Shown one piece after another: positions 61,679 through 64,000 of a stretch of 64,000 nucleotides of DNA. Position numbers and translations under genes: made by a program. Each line of letters opens with the position of its first letter. Position 1 is the stretch's first letter. This DNA comes from PCC-6802 sp943367755. Lineage in GTDB: Bacteria > Cyanobacteriota > Cyanobacteriia > Pseudanabaenales > Pseudanabaenaceae. Below the pieces are notes generated by a model. It ran no database searches. It had not been told where the DNA came from and saw only the letters and a program-made list of their open reading frames with translations. The stretch spans positions 62,001 to 126,000 of the forward strand of contig CALRKB020000003.1 in the NCBI GenBank assembly GCA_943367755.1, written 5' to 3'.

Positions 61679-62515
61679 TTACGAATGGTCAGATCGATCG
61701 CCCTCTGTTGATAAAAGTGCCTGGGCAAACTGGGCGTGCAATGCATGGCTAGCTTTAAACGCCACAATATGAGCTTTGGGAAGCCATCCCAGTAAGCTAA
61801 TATCCCCTATTAAGTCTAAAAGCTTATGGCGACATGGCTCATCATTAAATCTGAGTGGCGGATTCAACCAGTCTCGATCGTTGCAAACGATCGCATTATC
61901 AAGGCTACCGCCTTTGATTAAACCCATGGCTTTTAATTGTTCTACTTGATGCGCCATGGTAAAAGTACGGGCAGGTGCGACTTCGCTGGCAAAATTGCCC
62001 ATGCTCGGCATCCAGCTAAACCATTGGGTGCCGATCGCCTTAGTAGGAAATTCAATCCCATAGGTGAAACGCAGTACATCTGACGGCATCGCGATCGCAA
62101 AAGCATCGCCTTGCTGGACTGAAACCACTTCGCCTAGAGCGAAAATATGGCGGGGTTCTGGCTGAACTTCACAGCCGACAGAGGCGATCGCTTCCACCCA
62201 GGGGCGAGCAGAGCCATCCAGGATTGGAATTTCCGCGCTATCAATATCAATCTGGGCATTATCAATCTCCATGCCCCACAGAGCTGCCAATAAATGCTCC
62301 ACCGTACGAACTGATGCCCCACCTGCTTTGAGCTGAGTGGATAGCATTGTCTCACCCACGGTTTCAAGACTGGCTGGGATGATATTCCCTTTATAGACGA
62401 AAAAGCGACCGGCATTAGGTTCTGCAGGGCTTACGGTCACGTTTGCCTGAGCACCGCTGTGCAAGCCTACTCCACTCAAGGAAAAGGAGTTAGCGATCGT
62501 CTGTTGACTTACCAT
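61679..62515 (-). CDS. lpxC: UDP-3-O-acyl-N-acetylglucosamine deacetylase LpxC
   Basis: This 278-residue zinc amidase commits precursors to lipid A. It has SGVGLHSG, the zinc His in TVEHLLAALWGMEID, the second and third zinc ligands in CRHKLLDLIGD, and the catalytic His near the C-terminus (ASHALHAQFAQAL). The length is a little short of proteobacterial LpxC, as in other cyanobacteria. It lies 24 bp after bamA. Confidence 0.96.
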   Translation of the reverse strand: MVSQQTIANSFSLSGVGLHSGAQANVTVSPAEPNAGRFFVYKGNIIPASLETVGETMLSTQLKAGGASVRTVEHLLAALWGMEIDNAQIDIDSAEIPILDGSARPWVEAIASVGCEVQPEPRHIFALGEVVSVQQGDAFAIAMPSDVLRFTYGIEFPTKAIGTQWFSWMPSMGNFASEVAPARTFTMAHQVEQLKAMGLIKGGSLDNAIVCNDRDWLNPPLRFNDEPCRHKLLDLIGDISLLGWLPKAHIVAFKASHALHAQFAQALLSTEGDRSDHS

Positions 62516-62539
62516 ATGTAAACAACCACCGATCTCTAT

Positions 62540-64000
62540 TTAAAATTTCTCGCCTAGGCCAAAGCTAAACTGCGTACCGCCATTTGTCGCAAAGCCGTAG
62601 TCAATACGAATCGCCCCCAGTGGCGACTGGATACGCACGCCAACACCGTAGCCGCCACCGTTACCAGGCTTATTGCGGACTCCGGCTGGATTACCCGGTA
62701 CCGATGCACCAGTACCAAGGTCTGTACCATAGTCAGCAAACAGAACGCCATTAACAATTGAAAACACAGGGAAGCGATATTCTGCCGATACGAGGGCATA
62801 GCTGCGACCGCTACCAATTCTACCCTCATCCCAACCACGTACCGAGTTACTACCACCAATGCGGAATGCTTCGTAGGGTGGCATTGTCCCGAGGATTGTC
62901 CCAGCTTGAAGGTTGAAGGCTAAAGTTTGTGGACCTTCGTTAAAGCTGGTAAACTTCACGGGGATGTAGAAGCTATAGCTGGCGCGCAGACGATTGAAGA
63001 AGATGGAGCCGCTACCAAACGGTAATGCTTGTTCTGTAACCAGGCGCAATACTGAGCCCTTCGTGGTTTTAATTGGGTCATCACGCAAGTCTTGGGCAGC
63101 AGCAAACTGCAACAGGAATAAATCGTCTTGACCGCTGGGGTTAATCGTAAGCTGGTTGCCCCTGCCATCAAAGGGTGTAATTGTATTGCCCGAATCGGTA
63201 ATTGTGACGCGCTCATAGCGGAAGCCTAGTGAGGCAGTAGTATTATTCCCCAAAGGGCGTGAGAAGGTAAATCCTAAACCGAGGCGGTTTTCGCGCGGTG
63301 TATCGGTTTTATCAGGGCCAACGCCAATATCTGCTGGGGCACCGGGGGGATTATCAAAGATATAGCTAAACAGGCGGCGGTTAAATATGTTAGCGGTGAA
63401 CGAAGTACGGTACGGATCGCCCGCTAGCCAAGGATCGGTAAAGTTGAGATCGAATAGCAGATCCCGTTCCCCCACCTGCACATCTAAGCCCAGTTTTTGG
63501 TTGTTTCCGCCCAAGTTTGCCTGTTGAAAACTAACCGTACCGAAGAGACCCGTGGCGGAGCTAATACCCGCACCAACTGCGATCGAACCAGTACTACGTT
63601 CTTTAACGTTAACCGTCACAACAACTTTTTTAGGGTCTGTGCCGGGGTTCAAACCCACATTCACATCGTCAAATATCCCTAAGCCAAATACGCGTTGCAG
63701 GTCTGACTGAACGGTATTACGGTTGAAGACATTGCCAGGCTTAAGGCTCAGTTCGCGCGTAACGATAAAGTCCCGTGTATTACCGCGCACAGGCGTACCA
63801 TCTGCATTCTTATCCTTACCTTCTTCATTCAAAAAACCAACTTTGATGTCTTCAACCACACCTTCTGCCACGATGATGGTTACGGTTCCATCTGGCTGGG
63901 GTTTAACATCAGCAACTTGAGCCAGGACGTAGCCCTTGTCTTGATAGTATTTTTCTAATTCCTTGACACCGGTTTGCAGATCGCGGAGGTTGGTGACTTT
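62540..64000 (-). CDS. bamA: Outer-membrane assembly protein BamA/Omp85, 5' end outside window
   Basis: The frame is open to base 64000, so the N-terminus and first POTRA domains are missing; a GTG at 63871 is internal. What remains is POTRA sequence (LQTGVKELEKYYQDKGYVLAQV... through FNRNTVQSDLQRVFGLGIFDDVNV) followed by a 16-strand barrel with the family motifs VRGWDEGRIGSGR (the conserved loop 6 R-G) and ending FSFGLGEKF, with the terminal aromatic typical of outer-membrane proteins. It inserts barrels into the outer membrane and leads the lpxC-fabZ-lpxA group. Confidence 0.96.
   Translation of the reverse strand, partial: KVTNLRDLQTGVKELEKYYQDKGYVLAQVADVKPQPDGTVTIIVAEGVVEDIKVGFLNEEGKDKNADGTPVRGNTRDFIVTRELSLKPGNVFNRNTVQSDLQRVFGLGIFDDVNVGLNPGTDPKKVVVTVNVKERSTGSIAVGAGISSATGLFGTVSFQQANLGGNNQKLGLDVQVGERDLLFDLNFTDPWLAGDPYRTSFTANIFNRRLFSYIFDNPPGAPADIGVGPDKTDTPRENRLGLGFTFSRPLGNNTTASLGFRYERVTITDSGNTITPFDGRGNQLTINPSGQDDLFLLQFAAAQDLRDDPIKTTKGSVLRLVTEQALPFGSGSIFFNRLRASYSFYIPVKFTSFNEGPQTLAFNLQAGTILGTMPPYEAFRIGGSNSVRGWDEGRIGSGRSYALVSAEYRFPVFSIVNGVLFADYGTDLGTGASVPGNPAGVRNKPGNGGGYGVGVRIQSPLGAIRIDYGFATNGGTQFSFGLGEKF

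Noticed and set aside
1..64000. tRNA or rRNA genes
   Set aside because: I saw no cloverleaf with a GTTCRANYC T-loop or rRNA landmark in the intergenic regions; a tRNAscan run would settle it.

Overview
The window is cyanobacterial chromosome. The evidence is psbX and psbI, ycf36 and ycf66 homologues, a CmpABCD bicarbonate transporter with its CmpR regulator, HemJ, a SpkB-like kinase, very frequent GCGATCGC (HIP1) octamers and two families of short intergenic palindromes. The genus cannot be fixed from the sequence; a filamentous, Pseudanabaena/Leptolyngbya-like organism is only a guess.

Layout. 1-3.1 kb: the end of a GGDEF/EAL protein, then an IS4-type element sitting in a truncated ORF. 3.2-7.7 kb (minus): ycf36, purB, a class I aminotransferase, a small gene carrying an IS3-end remnant, and ureG. 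8-15.5 kb (plus): gpmI, then a three-gene set encoding an inner-membrane-to-peptidoglycan OmpA/BON protein with a long coiled coil and a roadblock/longin-like domain, a Rab-like small GTPase and a hybrid histidine kinase. 15.5-18.9 kb (minus): pentapeptide-repeat Ser/Thr kinase, ycf66, psbX, PsiE-like protein. 19-26 kb: cmpABCD with divergent cmpR, two CmpR-type boxes and repeats inside and around the operon. 26-33 kb (minus): unknown gene, ABC exporter, psbI, ammonium transporter, rlmD, TPR protein. 33-35.6 kb: glyoxylate-type aminotransferase, a cluster of three in-phase DnaA boxes, DUF2811, hemJ. 36-45.8 kb (plus): ileS, 7TMR-DISM hybrid kinase coupled to a REC-GGDEF-EAL protein, recO, MFS transporter.

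45.8-52.5 kb is an accessory island. It holds a frameshifted IS1380 element, two copies of a TetR-regulator C-terminal fragment, an ORF-less group II intron, a retropepsin-like protease with a small partner, a secreted repeat protein, a methyltransferase and a four-unit 40-bp repeat array. I read two sequences here as integron attC sites, in the same orientation as the genes. One of them is split by the group II intron in the opposite orientation. No integrase is present, so this looks like an orphan cassette cluster.

52.5-64 kb is core again: gnd, GerMN protein, argD, menC, a cobalt uptake set (cbiM, PDGLE/CbiN-like, cbiQ) under a cobalamin riboswitch, and the lipid A/outer-membrane group lpxA-fabZ-lpxC-bamA, with bamA running off the right end.

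All calls are by eye from sequence and remembered family features. No searches were run.
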